Source: Haematospirillum sp. H4485
Lineage (GTDB): Bacteria; Pseudomonadota; Alphaproteobacteria; Rhodospirillales; Rhodospirillaceae
Direction of reading: 5' to 3'
DNA: 64,000 bases
NCBI RefSeq assembly: GCF_012102745.1
Contig: NZ_JAAVSY010000002.1
Location: forward strand, 140,376-204,375
Program-made: the position numbers and the translations under genes
Notes under the pieces: generated by a model
Told to the model about the DNA's origin: nothing
The model's input: only the letters and a program-made list of their open reading frames with translations
Database searches by the model: none
Part shown: piece by piece, positions 37,641 through 47,552 of the stretch
Numbering within the stretch: the first letter of the stretch is position 1
Layout: each line of letters starts with the position of its first letter

Positions 37641-38378
37641 TCAGATCATGGCCATACCACCGTTGACATGCAGGGTCTGGCCCGTCACGTACCCCGCCTC
37701 GCGCGAGGCAAGGTAGACGACAGCCGCTGCAATATCATCTGCCGACCCCATATGACCAGCAGGAATACCCGCGTTCAGCTTTTCCTTATGGGCTTCGGGC
37801 AGGCCTTCCGTCATAGCGGTGGCGATGAAGCCCGGGGCTACGCAGTTGACAGTAATCCCGCGTGAGGCAACCTCGGCCGCCAAGCTTTTCGACATCCCGA
37901 TCAGGCCGGCTTTCGAAGCCGCATAGTTGCACTGCCCCGGGTTCCCGGTCACGCCGACAATCGAGGTCACAGAAACAATACGGCCAAAACGGCGCTTCAT
38001 CATCCCCTTCAGGCAGGAACGGGCCAGCTGGAACGAGCTGGTCAGGTTGACACGCAGCACCGAATCCCAGTCTTCGTCCTTGAGACGCAGGGCCAGGTTG
38101 TCACGGGTCAGTCCGGCGTTGTTGACCAGGATATCCACCTTGCCCATGACCGCTTCGGCAGCAGGTACCAAGGCGGCCACCGAATCCGGATCCGACAGGT
38201 TTGCCGACGTTACGAACGCCCGCTCTCCCAGCTCGGCCGCCACCTGTTCCAGCGCGTCACGGCGCGTTCCGGACAGGGCGACAACAGCCCCCCGGGCGTG
38301 CAGGGCACGGGCCACAGCCCCGCCAATACCACCCGAGGCCCCGGTAATCAACGCACAGGCACCGCTCAGATCAAACAT
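37641..38378 (-). CDS. fabG: 3-oxoacyl-ACP reductase FabG
   Basis: A protein of 245 aa. A classical SDR: NADP-binding TGASGGIGGAVARALHARG, NNAGLTRDN, and the catalytic Ser/Tyr/Lys in SVTSIVGV and YAASKAGLIGMSKSLA. The C-terminus GQTLHVNGGMAMI is the FabG ending. The start is at the ATG at 38378; the longer frame runs into fabD. Reduces the ketoacyl-ACP intermediate. It is the second gene of the fab operon. Confidence 0.95.
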   Translation of the reverse strand: MFDLSGACALITGASGGIGGAVARALHARGAVVALSGTRRDALEQVAAELGERAFVTSANLSDPDSVAALVPAAEAVMGKVDILVNNAGLTRDNLALRLKDEDWDSVLRVNLTSSFQLARSCLKGMMKRRFGRIVSVTSIVGVTGNPGQCNYAASKAGLIGMSKSLAAEVASRGITVNCVAPGFIATAMTEGLPEAHKEKLNAGIPAGHMGSADDIAAAVVYLASREAGYVTGQTLHVNGGMAMI

Positions 38379-38430
38379 GGCACGGCCCTTTTCCTTGTCC
38401 GATTCCCCGGCGCAAAACCCGACAGACGCA

Positions 38431-39378
38431 TCAGGCGAAAGATGTGGTGAAGAAAGCATCGATATCCTCCGGTGTGTTCAGGGCCTGCGCAGACATGTCG
38501 CGGTCAATACGCCGGGCCAGCCCCGTCAGGACCTTGCCGGCACCGCACTCAACCAGGTCCGTCACGCCCTGCTCTTTCATATACAAAACACTCTCGCGCC
38601 AGCGCACTGAACCGGTGACCTGCTCGACCAGAAGACGCCGGATTGTATCCGGGTCCTGCACAGCAGCCGCGGTCACATTGGCCACAACCGGCACCACAGG
38701 CGGTGCGATGGCAACAGACGCCAGAGCCTCGGCCATGGCATCAGCCGCAGGCTGCATCAGGGCGCAGTGGAAAGGCGCCGACACCGGCAACATGACCGGC
38801 CGCCTGGCGCCACGGCCCACAGCAATCGCAATGGCCCGTTCAACTGCCGCACGGCTTCCCGATATCACGACCTGCCCTGGCGCATTGTCGTTGGCAGCCT
38901 GGCACACCCCCCCGTCACGGGCAGCCTCGGCAGCAATGGCGCGGGCTTCCTCAAGATCAAGACCCAGCAGGGCGGCCATGGCACCTTCCCCGACCGGAAC
39001 CGCCTGTTGCATGGCCCGTCCCCGAATCCGCAGTAGCCGGGCTGTATCCGTTATGCTCAGGGCGCCCGCTGCACACAGGGCCGCGTATTCGCCCAGGGAA
39101 TGCCCGGCAACGAATGAAGCGGCCGTTGCCAGATCAAGGCCCCGGCTTTCCAGAATCCGGACAACCGCCATTGAGACGGCCATCAGAGCTGGCTGGGCAT
39201 TTTCGGTCAGGGTCAGCGCGTCGCCCGGCCCATCGGCCATCAGGGCAGACAGATTCTGGCCCAGGGCGTCATCAACCTCCTGATAAACCGCCCGGGCAAC
39301 CGGAAACGCATCCCCCAGCGCACACCCCATACCAACGGCCTGTGACCCCTGGCCGGGAAAAACAAATGCACGTAACAT
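38431..39378 (-). CDS. fabD: Malonyl CoA-acyl carrier protein transacylase FabD
   Basis: A protein of 315 aa. Loads malonyl from CoA onto [17 protein letters not shown] at the N-terminus, the nucleophile serine in [18 protein letters not shown], and the catalytic His in [14 protein letters not shown] are intact. It is first in the operon; 302 bases upstream are shared with the divergent rpsF. Confidence 0.95.
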   Translation of the reverse strand: MLRAFVFPGQGSQAVGMGCALGDAFPVARAVYQEVDDALGQNLSALMADGPGDALTLTENAQPALMAVSMAVVRILESRGLDLATAASFVAGHSLGEYAALCAAGALSITDTARLLRIRGRAMQQAVPVGEGAMAALLGLDLEEARAIAAEAARDGGVCQAANDNAPGQVVISGSRAAVERAIAIAVGRGARRPVMLPVSAPFHCALMQPAADAMAEALASVAIAPPVVPVVANVTAAAVQDPDTIRRLLVEQVTGSVRWRESVLYMKEQGVTDLVECGAGKVLTGLARRIDRDMSAQALNTPEDIDAFFTTSFA

Positions 39379-39558
39379 CCGTAGTACTGACCTTTGTTCC
39401 GGACATGAATTTAAAGAACGCGGCGAAGGTGATGACCCTGGCCGCCGATGTCAAGTCATACCGTTATGCAGCATTCACCAAGCGGTGGAAAACAAACAGA
39501 AAGTGTTCACCCGTCCCCCGAATACCCGGAAACAGCTGTCCGAACAGCCCGGTTTTGC

Positions 39559-39586
39559 TTGCCTGCCGGGCAAAATGGCGTATAGT
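39559..39586 (+). promoter_or_regulatory. Candidate promoter of the rpsF-rpsR-rplI operon
   Basis: TTGCCT and TATAGT separated by 16 bases, about 95 bases before rpsF, leaving a GC-rich leader of the size often found before ribosomal-protein operons. The rest of the 302-base gap between fabD and rpsF shows no gene. Confidence 0.5.
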
Positions 39587-39680
39587 GCCGCCCTTCGTTA
39601 CTCCTTGCCGGATGGTCCGGCTATGCTCGCAGCCCCCAAGACACGGGGTGCGGGAAGAGAATCCAGAAGGGGTTTATATA

Positions 39681-40148
39681 ATGCCTTTGTACGAAAGCGT
39701 GCTTATCGCCCGCCAGGATATCTCCACCCAGCAGGTGGAAACCTTGGCCGATGAGCTTTCCGGCATTGTCACCGAACGCGGTGGCAAAATTGCCAAAAAA
39801 GAATTCTGGGGCCTGCGCAGCCTGGCTTACCGGGTCAACAAGAACCGCAAGGGTCACTACGTCCTGCTGCACATCGATGCACCGGCCGATGCTGTCCTGG
39901 AAATGGAACGCGTCATGCGTCTCAATGAAGACGTGCTGCGCTACATGACCCTGCGCGTTGATGCCTTGGAGGAAGGTCCTTCGGCCATCCTGCAGCAGAA
40001 GGGAGAGCGCGAGCAGCGTGGCCCCCGTGGTCCGCGTGGCCCCCGTGAAGGCGGCTTCCGCAACGACCGTGGCCCGCGTGAAGACCGCGGCCCCCGTGAA
40101 GGCGGCTTCCGCAATGACCGCAACGACCGTGCCGAGGGAGTCAACTGA
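39681..40148 (+). CDS. rpsF: 30S ribosomal protein S6 with RGP-rich tail
   Basis: A protein of 155 aa. The first 100 residues are S6 ([45 protein letters not shown]). The C-terminal part from about residue 108 is a disordered, highly charged extension built from [11 protein letters not shown] and RGPRED units. C-terminal extensions are usual in alphaproteobacterial S6, but this one is a clear internal repeat. The ATG overlap TGATG couples it to rpsR. S6 binds S18 in the small-subunit platform. Confidence 0.95.
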   Translation: MPLYESVLIARQDISTQQVETLADELSGIVTERGGKIAKKEFWGLRSLAYRVNKNRKGHYVLLHIDAPADAVLEMERVMRLNEDVLRYMTLRVDALEEGPSAILQQKGEREQRGPRGPRGPREGGFRNDRGPREDRGPREGGFRNDRNDRAEGVN

Positions 40149-40381
40149 TGGCTGCGCCCCGTCGTCCGTTTTTCCGCCGCCGCAAGACCTGCCCCTTCTC
40201 GGGCAATGGTGCGCCGGTGATTGACTACAAGGACATCAAGCTCCTGCAGCGCTACATTTCCGAGCGCGGCAAGATTGTTCCGTCCCGCATCACTGCGGTT
40301 TCGGCCAAGAAGCAGCGCGAGCTGGCCCGCGCCATCAAGCGCGCCCGCTTCATGGCCCTGCTGCCTTACGTCGTGAAGTAA
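40148..40381 (+). CDS. rpsR: 30S ribosomal protein S18
   Basis: A protein of 77 aa with the family core [22 protein letters not shown], then [19 protein letters not shown] and [15 protein letters not shown]. It pairs with S6 on the 30S platform. It starts within the rpsF stop codon and is followed by rplI after 13 bases. Confidence 0.97.
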   Translation: MAAPRRPFFRRRKTCPFSGNGAPVIDYKDIKLLQRYISERGKIVPSRITAVSAKKQRELARAIKRARFMALLPYVVK

Positions 40382-40394
40382 GGGAGTACGGTCC

Positions 40395-40946
40395 ATGGAA
40401 CTGATTCTGCTTGAACGCATCGAAAAACTTGGCCAGATGGGCGATGTTGTCCGGGTCAAGTCCGGATATGCCCGCAACTTCCTGCTGCCGCAGCGCAAGG
40501 CCCTGCGTGCCAACAAGGACAACATGGCCTACTTCGAGCGCCAGCGCGCAGAGATCGAGGCTGTCAACCTGAAGCGTCGCGATGAAGCCGCAGCCGTTGC
40601 CGCAAAGATGGACGGCGTCCGCGTCGTCCTGATCCGTCAGGCATCTGAAGGCGGGCACCTTTATGGTTCCGTTGCCGCGCGTGATATCCAGGAAGCCCTG
40701 CGCGAAGCCGGCTACAAGGTCGAGCGTCGCCAGGTTGTCCTGAACACGCCGCTGAAGAGCTTGGGAAGCTATACGGTGCCTGTCAGCCTGCATCCGGAAG
40801 TATCGGTGGATGTGGCGGTTGTGATTGCCCGTTCCGCTGCCGAGGCGGAAGAACAGCAGAAGGTCGCCAGCGAAGAGCAGGTTGTCCCGGCTGAAGAGAT
40901 CTTCGAGGACAGCGTCCTGGAAGAAGGCGAAGAAACAGAGGCCTGA
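40395..40946 (+). CDS. rplI: 50S ribosomal protein L9
   Basis: A protein of 183 aa. The N-terminal domain has [19 protein letters not shown] and the conserved motif [18 protein letters not shown] long connecting helix and the C-terminal domain ([17 protein letters not shown]) follow, plus an acidic tail of about 35 residues rich in glutamate (typical of alphaproteobacterial L9). It is the last gene of the rpsF operon, followed by a strong terminator. Confidence 0.96.
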   Translation: MELILLERIEKLGQMGDVVRVKSGYARNFLLPQRKALRANKDNMAYFERQRAEIEAVNLKRRDEAAAVAAKMDGVRVVLIRQASEGGHLYGSVAARDIQEALREAGYKVERRQVVLNTPLKSLGSYTVPVSLHPEVSVDVAVVIARSAAEAEEQQKVASEEQVVPAEEIFEDSVLEEGEETEA

Positions 40947-40976
40947 GCCACCCGGCCCAAGCACCTGTTGCCATGA

Positions 40977-41008
40977 AAACCGCCCCGGTCCGGGGCGGTT
41001 TTTTTCAT
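40977..41008 (+). terminator. Rho-independent terminator of the rpsF-rpsR-rplI operon
   Basis: AACCGCCCCGG pairs with CCGGGGCGGTT followed by seven T. Confidence 0.88.
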
Positions 41009-41149
41009 GCAACAACGTTACCCCATCACGACTGACAGACACATATCCGGAACCGGAACGGAACCTGTGCGCACATCCCGCCAGACAGGTTCTGTTTTCG
41101 CCAAAGAAGAGCTTTGGCGCGGATGAAAAGCCGGTGTATTCTCTGCCCC

Positions 41150-42676
41150 ATGAACAGTTATTCCGCCTCGACCTCTGCACCGGACGCCCCGGACCGGGAT
41201 TCCGTCCTTCGCGTGCCACCGCACAATATCGAAGCCGAGCAGGCCCTGCTTGGCGCGATCTTCCAGTCCAACCGCGCCTATGAACGGGTCAGCGAATTCC
41301 TGACACCCGACCATTTCAGCAACGTCCTGCATGCGCGCATCTACGCAACATGCGGACGCCTGATCGAACAGGGGCACATTGCCAACCCGCTGACCCTGAA
41401 GGCATATCTGGAGCAGGACCCCCTTCTGCAGGACGCCGGTGGTCCACAGTACCTGGCGCAGCTGGCCAATGCCGTGGTCACCATTGTCAATGCGGCGGAT
41501 TACGGGCGCCTGATCCATGATCTGGCATTGCGTCGGGAATTGATCGATCTGGGCCAGACCATGGTCAACGATGCGTTTGTGGTGGATTTCGAACGCACCG
41601 CCATGAATCAGATCGAAGGCGCGGAACAGAAACTCTATGACTTGGCCACCACCGGCCATCAGGAGGGAGGATTCCAGGAATTCCGGCTGGCGCTCAACAC
41701 GGCGGTCAGCATGGCAGAGGCCGCCCACCGCCGTGAGGGGCAGCTGTCCGGTGTTCCCACGGCCTTGGCCGACCTGGACAAGAAGCTGGGCGGGCTGCAC
41801 CCGTCCGACCTTCTGATCCTGGCCGGGCGTCCGTCGATGGGGAAAACCGCCCTGGCCACCAACATCGCATTCAACGCCGCCCGCCTGTACAAGGAGCGCG
41901 TGGATGCCTCCGGCAACCGCGAGGTTGTTGACGGGGCCAAGGTTGCCTTCTTTTCGCTGGAAATGTCCGCCGAACAGCTGGCCACCCGGCTTCTGGCACA
42001 GGAAGCGGAGATCAGTTCCCACAAGATCCGCACCGGGGAACTGTCGAAGGAAGATTTCAAGCGTATGGTGCAGATCAGCCAGGAACTGCACACCCTGCCC
42101 CTTTACATTGATGACACACCGGCGCTGTCGGTCTCGGCCGTGCGCACGCGCTGTCGGCGGCTGGCCCGCCAGCATGGCCTGGGCCTGGTGGTGATTGACT
42201 ATCTGCAGCTTCTGTCCGGAACACCCGGGGTCCGCAGTGAAAACCGTGTGAACGAGGTTTCGGCCATCACCCGTGGCCTGAAGGCCTTGGCCAAGGAACT
42301 GAACGTGCCGGTCATTGCCCTGTCCCAGCTTTCCCGTGCGGTGGAACAGCGGGACGACAAACGGCCACAGCTGTCGGACCTGCGTGAATCAGGCTCTATC
42401 GAGCAAGATGCCGACGTAGTGATGTTCGTCTACCGCGAGGAATATTACCTGTCCCGTGCCGAACCGGCCCGGAAGGGTGATGAAAACGAAGACCGTTTCC
42501 AGGAACGCCACCGGGTATGGATGGAGCGATGCGAAAAAGCCCACAACGTGGCCGAAGTCATTGTTGCCAAGCAGCGTCACGGCCCCATCGGCACCGTGAA
42601 CCTGTACTTCGACGGCAACTATACGAAATTCGGTAATTACATTGCCCCGGACCACCTGCCCCATGACCGTCATTGA
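41150..42676 (+). CDS. dnaB: Replicative DNA helicase DnaB
   Basis: A protein of 508 aa from the ATG at 41150 (MNSYSAST). N-terminal DnaB domain with VPPHNIEAEQALLGAIF. RecA-like ATPase domain with Walker A AGRPSMGKTALATNIA, FFSLEMSAEQLATRL, Walker B region GLVVIDYLQLL, VIALSQLSRAVEQR, and DLRESGSIEQDADVVMF with the arginine finger region. Unwinds DNA at the fork as a hexamer. An insert with DASGNREVVDG lies in the core near residue 255, as in other alphaproteobacteria. It overlaps alr by 14 bases. Confidence 0.95.
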   Translation: MNSYSASTSAPDAPDRDSVLRVPPHNIEAEQALLGAIFQSNRAYERVSEFLTPDHFSNVLHARIYATCGRLIEQGHIANPLTLKAYLEQDPLLQDAGGPQYLAQLANAVVTIVNAADYGRLIHDLALRRELIDLGQTMVNDAFVVDFERTAMNQIEGAEQKLYDLATTGHQEGGFQEFRLALNTAVSMAEAAHRREGQLSGVPTALADLDKKLGGLHPSDLLILAGRPSMGKTALATNIAFNAARLYKERVDASGNREVVDGAKVAFFSLEMSAEQLATRLLAQEAEISSHKIRTGELSKEDFKRMVQISQELHTLPLYIDDTPALSVSAVRTRCRRLARQHGLGLVVIDYLQLLSGTPGVRSENRVNEVSAITRGLKALAKELNVPVIALSQLSRAVEQRDDKRPQLSDLRESGSIEQDADVVMFVYREEYYLSRAEPARKGDENEDRFQERHRVWMERCEKAHNVAEVIVAKQRHGPIGTVNLYFDGNYTKFGNYIAPDHLPHDRH

Positions 42677-43751
42677 ACAGGAGCGGATCCGCACCGGTGG
42701 CCTGCTGACCATCGATGTCGCTGCCGTGGTCCGGAACTGGGACACCATGCGCCGGCGCATGGGCAACGGGCGTGACTGCGGGGCCGTGGTCAAGGCAGAC
42801 TGTTACGGCCTGGGTGCAACACAGATTGCCCCTGCCCTTGCCCGCAGGGGATGCCGGGTGTTCTTTGTCGCCATGCCCGGTGAAGGGATCGCCCTGCGCC
42901 GGGTCTTGCCCGATCCGGATGTGGCCATTCATGTCCTGACCGGCCCCCTGGACGACGGAATCGAACTGACGGCTCACCACCTGACACCGGTTCTGAACAC
43001 GCCTGAACAGCTGGCGGACTGGCAAACGCATGCCCCCGGCAAGCCATTTACATTGCATGTGGATACCGGCATGAACCGGCTTGGCATGCCCTTGTCTGCT
43101 TTCATGGCCCTGCCTGACTCCTGCACCCCGGCCGTTGTCATGTCACACCTGGCCTGTGCCGACGAGCCGGGGCACCCCCTCAATGCCCTGCAACAGGACC
43201 GTTTTGCCACCGCACGGGCACGGTTTCCGGGTGCGGTGGCGTCCTTGTCCAATTCGGCCGGCATGTTTCGCGGGGATGATTTCCTGTTCGACCTCGGGCG
43301 CCCGGGCATTGCCCTGTACGGGGGCAACCCGGTCCCCGGACAATCCAACCCGATGCACCCGGTGGTACGCCTCGACCTTCGGGTTCTCCAGGTCCGGGAA
43401 ATTGACACTGCAGGAACGGTTGGCTATGGTGCAACCCGCCCGGTAACCCCGGGTATGCGCCTGGCGATCGTGGCTGCCGGCTATGCCGACGGGCTGCTGC
43501 GCACCTTGGGAGACCAGGGGAGCGGGACGATACACGGGGCAAGGGTTCCGATCCTGGGGCGGGTTTCAATGGACCTGATCACGTTTGATATTTCGGCCCT
43601 CCCCGCCGGTTCTGTCCACCCCGGGGATTATGTGACCGTGCTGGACGCACACCACGGCATCGACAGCCTGGCCGCCGAAGCCGGCACGCTGGGCTATGAA
43701 ATCTTGACCGGACTGTCCGGTCGCTACACACGCACCTGGACCGGAAGCTGA
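42663..43751 (+). CDS. alr: Alanine racemase
   Basis: A protein of 362 aa. PLP enzyme that makes D-alanine for peptidoglycan. The PLP lysine lies in AVVKADCYGLGATQIA; Cys replaces the more usual Ala after Asp. The catalytic Tyr of the second half is in VAAGYADGLLR, and the family segments LHVDTGMNRLGM, GILGRVSMDLITFD (as PILGRVSMD) and GYEILTGL follow. The start codon lies inside the dnaB end, so translation is coupled. alr next to dnaB and radA is a common alphaproteobacterial order. Confidence 0.93.
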   Translation: MTVIEQERIRTGGLLTIDVAAVVRNWDTMRRRMGNGRDCGAVVKADCYGLGATQIAPALARRGCRVFFVAMPGEGIALRRVLPDPDVAIHVLTGPLDDGIELTAHHLTPVLNTPEQLADWQTHAPGKPFTLHVDTGMNRLGMPLSAFMALPDSCTPAVVMSHLACADEPGHPLNALQQDRFATARARFPGAVASLSNSAGMFRGDDFLFDLGRPGIALYGGNPVPGQSNPMHPVVRLDLRVLQVREIDTAGTVGYGATRPVTPGMRLAIVAAGYADGLLRTLGDQGSGTIHGARVPILGRVSMDLITFDISALPAGSVHPGDYVTVLDAHHGIDSLAAEAGTLGYEILTGLSGRYTRTWTGS

Positions 43752-43755
43752 CCTG

Positions 43756-44559
43756 ATGAACACGTCCCCCCATGTGGATGCTGCCCTTGATTTCATGGCC
43801 TTGGTCGGGCGCGTGTTCCTGGGCTTTGTCGAGCGGGCCGGACGGCTGTCGGTCTTTACCGGGGTTGTGCTGTTCCATTGCCTGACTCCGCCGTTTTATA
43901 TACGGTCCCTGGTGCGCCAGATGGTGGAGATCGGGTACTACTCCCTGCCCGTGGTGGGCCTGACAACCCTGTTTTCCGGCATGGTGCTGGCCCTGCAAAG
44001 CTATACCGGGTTTGCCCGCTTTTCGGCTGAAAGCGCCGTGGCCACCGTTGTCGTGATTTCCATGACACGGGAGCTGGGGCCGGTTCTGGCCGGGCTGATG
44101 GTGGCCGGTCGCGTCGGGGCCTCGATGGCGGCAGAACTGGGGACGATGCGCGTCACCGAACAGATTGACGCCCTGTCCACCCTGTCCACGAACCCGTTCC
44201 GTTATCTGGTTGTACCCCGCGTCTTGGCTGCCACCCTGATGCTGCCGCTGCTGGTTCTGGTCGGTGATATTATCGGGGTGTTCGGCGGTTATATGATCGG
44301 GACGTGGAAGCTTGGCTTCAACCCGGCCATCTATATCCAGCGGACCTGGGAATACATGCAGGCCATGGATGTCATATCCGGGCTGGTCAAGGCCGGCGTA
44401 TTCGGATTCCTCATTTCCCTGACCGGCTGCTACAACGGATACCACTCCGACCGCGGGGCACAGGGGGTGGGACAGGCCACCCGCAACGCCGTGGTTTCAG
44501 CCTCGATCCTGATCCTGATCTTCAATTACATGATTACGGAGCTGTTCTTCACCCAATGA
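43756..44559 (+). CDS. mlaE: MlaE-type lipid ABC transporter permease
   Basis: A protein of 267 aa with five or six membrane segments, including the MlaE/YrbE core. The core has VGLTTLFSGMVLALQSY, RELGPVLAGLMVAGRVGASMAAELGTM (the family signature around the coupling helix) and a terminal ILIFNYMITELFF. The permease of the system that maintains outer-membrane lipid asymmetry by moving phospholipids between membranes. The stop overlaps the mlaF start (ATGA). mlaD and mlaBC are not next to it in the window. Confidence 0.88.
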   Translation: MNTSPHVDAALDFMALVGRVFLGFVERAGRLSVFTGVVLFHCLTPPFYIRSLVRQMVEIGYYSLPVVGLTTLFSGMVLALQSYTGFARFSAESAVATVVVISMTRELGPVLAGLMVAGRVGASMAAELGTMRVTEQIDALSTLSTNPFRYLVVPRVLAATLMLPLLVLVGDIIGVFGGYMIGTWKLGFNPAIYIQRTWEYMQAMDVISGLVKAGVFGFLISLTGCYNGYHSDRGAQGVGQATRNAVVSASILILIFNYMITELFFTQ

Positions 44560-45344
44560 CCACACCCACGGTAGACAACCCGCCCAAGATCAGCCTGACC
44601 GACGTCAGCAAATCTTTTGGAAGCAAGATGGTTCTCAACGGCGTCACGCTGGATGTCATGCGTGGCGAGAACGTGGTTGTCATCGGGGGATCGGGAACGG
44701 GGAAGTCTGTCCTGCTGAAGTGCATCCTTGGCCTGATGAAACCGGACAGGGGGTCCATCCGTGTTGACGGGGCGGAAATGACACGCCTTGGCTCACGCGC
44801 CCGCGACCGCATGGCCCGCAAATTCGGCATGCTGTTCCAGGGGGCGGCCCTGTTTGATTCCCTGCCGGTCTGGGAAAATGTGGCTTTTGGACTGATCCAG
44901 GGCGGACAGATGGATCGGGTACAGGCCCGGGACCGGGCGCTGGAAAAACTGGCCCAGGTCGGCCTGGGGGAGGATGTGGCCAACCTTCATCCGTCAGAGC
45001 TGTCCGGCGGCATGCAAAAGCGTGTCGGACTGGCCCGCGCCATTGCCGGGGAACCGGAAATCATCTTCTTCGATGAACCCACAACCGGGCTGGACCCGAT
45101 CATGGCCGATGTGATCAATGACCTGATCATCAAGTGCGTGCGGGAACTGGGGGCTACCGCTGTCACCATCACCCACGACATGACCTCGGCACGCAAAATT
45201 GCTGACCGCATTGCCATGTTGTACCAAGGGCGGATGATCTGGACCGGCACCGCCGCCCAGGTGTTTGAATCCGGGAATCCCTTTGTGGACCAGTTTGTGC
45301 ACGGTCGCGCCGAAGGGCCGATCCAGATGACGATCAGGGCCTGA
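44556..45344 (+). CDS. mlaF: MlaF-type ABC transporter ATP-binding protein
   Basis: A protein of 262 aa. ATPase partner of the preceding permease. Walker A GGSGTGKSVLL, Q-loop LFQGAALFDSLPVWENV, signature LSGGMQKRVGLARAI, Walker B IIFFDEPTTGLDP and H-loop TITHDM are all present, with the lipid-transporter form of the signature (G-G-M-Q-K-R). The start is at 44556, overlapping the mlaE stop. It follows the usual two-gene order. Confidence 0.9.
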   Translation: MTTPTVDNPPKISLTDVSKSFGSKMVLNGVTLDVMRGENVVVIGGSGTGKSVLLKCILGLMKPDRGSIRVDGAEMTRLGSRARDRMARKFGMLFQGAALFDSLPVWENVAFGLIQGGQMDRVQARDRALEKLAQVGLGEDVANLHPSELSGGMQKRVGLARAIAGEPEIIFFDEPTTGLDPIMADVINDLIIKCVRELGATAVTITHDMTSARKIADRIAMLYQGRMIWTGTAAQVFESGNPFVDQFVHGRAEGPIQMTIRA

Positions 45345-45348
45345 TCCC

Positions 45349-46767
45349 GTGGCCCGGGCCGCCAGCCAGTTTTCCTGCCAAAGCTGCGGCAGCGTGTTCC
45401 CCCGCTGGGCCGGCCGCTGTGACGGGTGCGGAGAATGGAACACTCTGGTGGAGGAAAATCGCCCCGGCACGGGACCAAAGGCCATAGCCGGTGCAAAGCC
45501 GGGGCGCCGGATCGACCTGGTCGGTCTGGAAGGACAAAGCAAGATCCCCCCGCGCATGCCTACCGGCATTGCCGAACTGGACCGGGTCTGCGGGGGCGGT
45601 CTGGTCCCCGGGTCGGCTCTTCTGGTCGGGGGCGATCCCGGTATCGGCAAGTCAACCCTTTTGCTGCAGGCTGCGGCGGCACTGGCTGGAACCGGGCTGA
45701 AGGTTGCCTATATCTCCGGTGAGGAGGCCATTGATCAGGTCCGTCTGCGCGCCGCCCGGCTGGGCCTGTCACGGGCCCCCGTCGGGCTGGCATCGGCCAC
45801 CAATGTCGGTGACATTGTTGCCACCCTGGAAGAAAATGATCGCCCGCAGGTGGTGGTGATTGACTCCATCCAGACCATGTACATGGACACCCTGGATTCA
45901 GCCCCGGGCAGCGTGGCCCAAGTCCGTGCCTGCTCGCACGAATTGATCCGCCTGGCCAAACGGCGGGGCTTTGCCCTGTTCTTGGTCGGGCACGTCACCA
46001 AGGAAGGTGCCCTGGCCGGACCACGGGTGATGGAGCACATGGTCGATACCGTCCTGTATTTCGAAGGCGAACGCGGACACCATTTCCGGATCCTGCGGGC
46101 GGTGAAAAACCGCTTTGGTGCCACCGACGAAATCGGCGTGTTCGAGATGACCGACACAGGCTTGGGGGAAGTCCTCAACCCCTCGGCGCTGTTCCTGGCT
46201 GAACGGCGTGGCAATATCTCGGGCAGCTGTGTGTTTGCCGGCATAGAGGGCACCCGCCCGGTGCTGGTGGAAATACAGGCCCTGGTCTCCTCGTCCGGGG
46301 GGGGATCCCCCCGCCGGGCCGTGGTCGGGTGGGACAGCAGCCGCCTGTCCATGATCATGGCGGTACTGGAGGCACGTTGCGGTCTTGCCCTGGGATCAAA
46401 TGACGTATATCTGAATGTTGCCGGGGGGTTGCGGGTCAGTGAACCCGCCGCCGACTTGGCCGTTGCAGCCGCCCTGGTGTCGGCAGCCTGTGGCACGCCG
46501 GTTCCGGCAGACCTTGCCGTTTTCGGTGAAGTCGGCCTGTCCGGGGAAATCCGGGCGGTAACCCAGGGGGAAGCCCGCCTGAAGGAAGCCGCCAAACTTG
46601 GCTTTGCCGAGGCACTGTCCCCGCGCCGGCGCCAGAAACCCGGCGCACGCGGGGGAACCGGCCCTGTGGATGGCATGGCCGTACGGGAAATAGGGCACTT
46701 GCAGGACTTGGTTGCCCTGTTCCCTGCAAAGGCCCTGCGCAAGCAGGACTGTGACGCGGAAGCCTGA
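45349..46767 (+). CDS. radA: DNA repair protein RadA
   Basis: A protein of 472 aa from a GTG at 45349. An N-terminal zinc finger (CQSCGSVFPRWAGRCDGCGEW) is followed by a RecA-like ATPase core with Walker A GGDPGIGKSTLLLQ, the RadA motif AVKNRFGATDEIGVFEM (K-N-R-F-G), and a C-terminal Lon-like domain with NVAGGLRVSEPAADLAVAAAL and VFGEVGLSGEIRAV. A helicase that processes recombination intermediates. It follows mlaF after four bases in the same operon. Confidence 0.95.
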   Translation: MARAASQFSCQSCGSVFPRWAGRCDGCGEWNTLVEENRPGTGPKAIAGAKPGRRIDLVGLEGQSKIPPRMPTGIAELDRVCGGGLVPGSALLVGGDPGIGKSTLLLQAAAALAGTGLKVAYISGEEAIDQVRLRAARLGLSRAPVGLASATNVGDIVATLEENDRPQVVVIDSIQTMYMDTLDSAPGSVAQVRACSHELIRLAKRRGFALFLVGHVTKEGALAGPRVMEHMVDTVLYFEGERGHHFRILRAVKNRFGATDEIGVFEMTDTGLGEVLNPSALFLAERRGNISGSCVFAGIEGTRPVLVEIQALVSSSGGGSPRRAVVGWDSSRLSMIMAVLEARCGLALGSNDVYLNVAGGLRVSEPAADLAVAAALVSAACGTPVPADLAVFGEVGLSGEIRAVTQGEARLKEAAKLGFAEALSPRRRQKPGARGGTGPVDGMAVREIGHLQDLVALFPAKALRKQDCDAEA

Positions 46768-46814
46768 GACTACAAAACAGCCGGATATCTGTCCGGCACT
46801 GCCCGGGGATTACC

Positions 46815-47552
46815 ATGATGGACTCTGTGCCCTTGACCTTTCTGGATCTTGTTGTCCTGGCCGTGGTGCTGGTTTCCGCCGCCTTGGCCTTTTTCCGGGG
46901 CTTTGTGCACGAGGTGCTGGCCATTGCCGCCTGGGTCGGGGCCGGATTTGCCGCCATGTACGGCTTTCCGCTGGCGCGTCCCTTTGCCCGCGATGCCATT
47001 CCCCTGCCTTGGGCTGCCGACGGGGCCGCTGCGGTCGGCCTGTTTCTGGTGGCCCTGGTCACCCTGTCGCTTCTGACCAAGGCCCTGTCCGGCCAGGTTC
47101 AGGGCAGCCGCCTGAACTCCCTTGACCGCTCGCTTGGCTTCCTGTTCGGCCTGGCCCGGGGGGTTGTCGTCATGGCCTTTGCCTTTATGGTCCTGTCATG
47201 GGTTTATCCGACGGCAGAAGGGCGGCCACAATGGATCTCCGGCGCCCGGACCCTGCCACTGGTCGAAGCCGGTACCGAGGCCCTGCGATCCCTGATCCCC
47301 GACCATCTGAAGACAGAAGAAGCCAAGGCCCGTGGCCTGACACGCCAGACGCAGGAAGACGTACACCGGGCCATAGAGGCCAAGGCCCTGTACGACAAAC
47401 TGTCCCGCCCAAGCCCGGGCGCAACATCCGGATCCCCCGACCCGGCGCTTGCCCCCGCGCTGCAGCCGGGGTATGACAGCGCAGCCAGCAACAGCCTGGA
47501 CCAGTTGTTCCAGGACGAGGCATCCCGGCAGCCCCCCGACGAGAGGCCATGA
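46815..47552 (+). CDS. cvpA: CvpA family membrane protein
   Basis: A protein of 245 aa with four membrane segments in the first 140 residues (LDLVVLAVVLVSAALAFFRG at the start) and a long proline/serine-rich cytoplasmic C-terminal tail. Matches CvpA (colicin V production) by layout and by lying directly upstream of purF. Its exact role is unclear; links to purine metabolism, cell envelope and stress tolerance have been proposed. The last codons overlap the purF start. Confidence 0.85.
   Translation: MMDSVPLTFLDLVVLAVVLVSAALAFFRGFVHEVLAIAAWVGAGFAAMYGFPLARPFARDAIPLPWAADGAAAVGLFLVALVTLSLLTKALSGQVQGSRLNSLDRSLGFLFGLARGVVVMAFAFMVLSWVYPTAEGRPQWISGARTLPLVEAGTEALRSLIPDHLKTEEAKARGLTRQTQEDVHRAIEAKALYDKLSRPSPGATSGSPDPALAPALQPGYDSAASNSLDQLFQDEASRQPPDERP

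Noticed and set aside
40977..41149. Small RNA between rplI and dnaB
   Set aside because: The only structure is the operon terminator; the rest has no promoter or second hairpin I can support.
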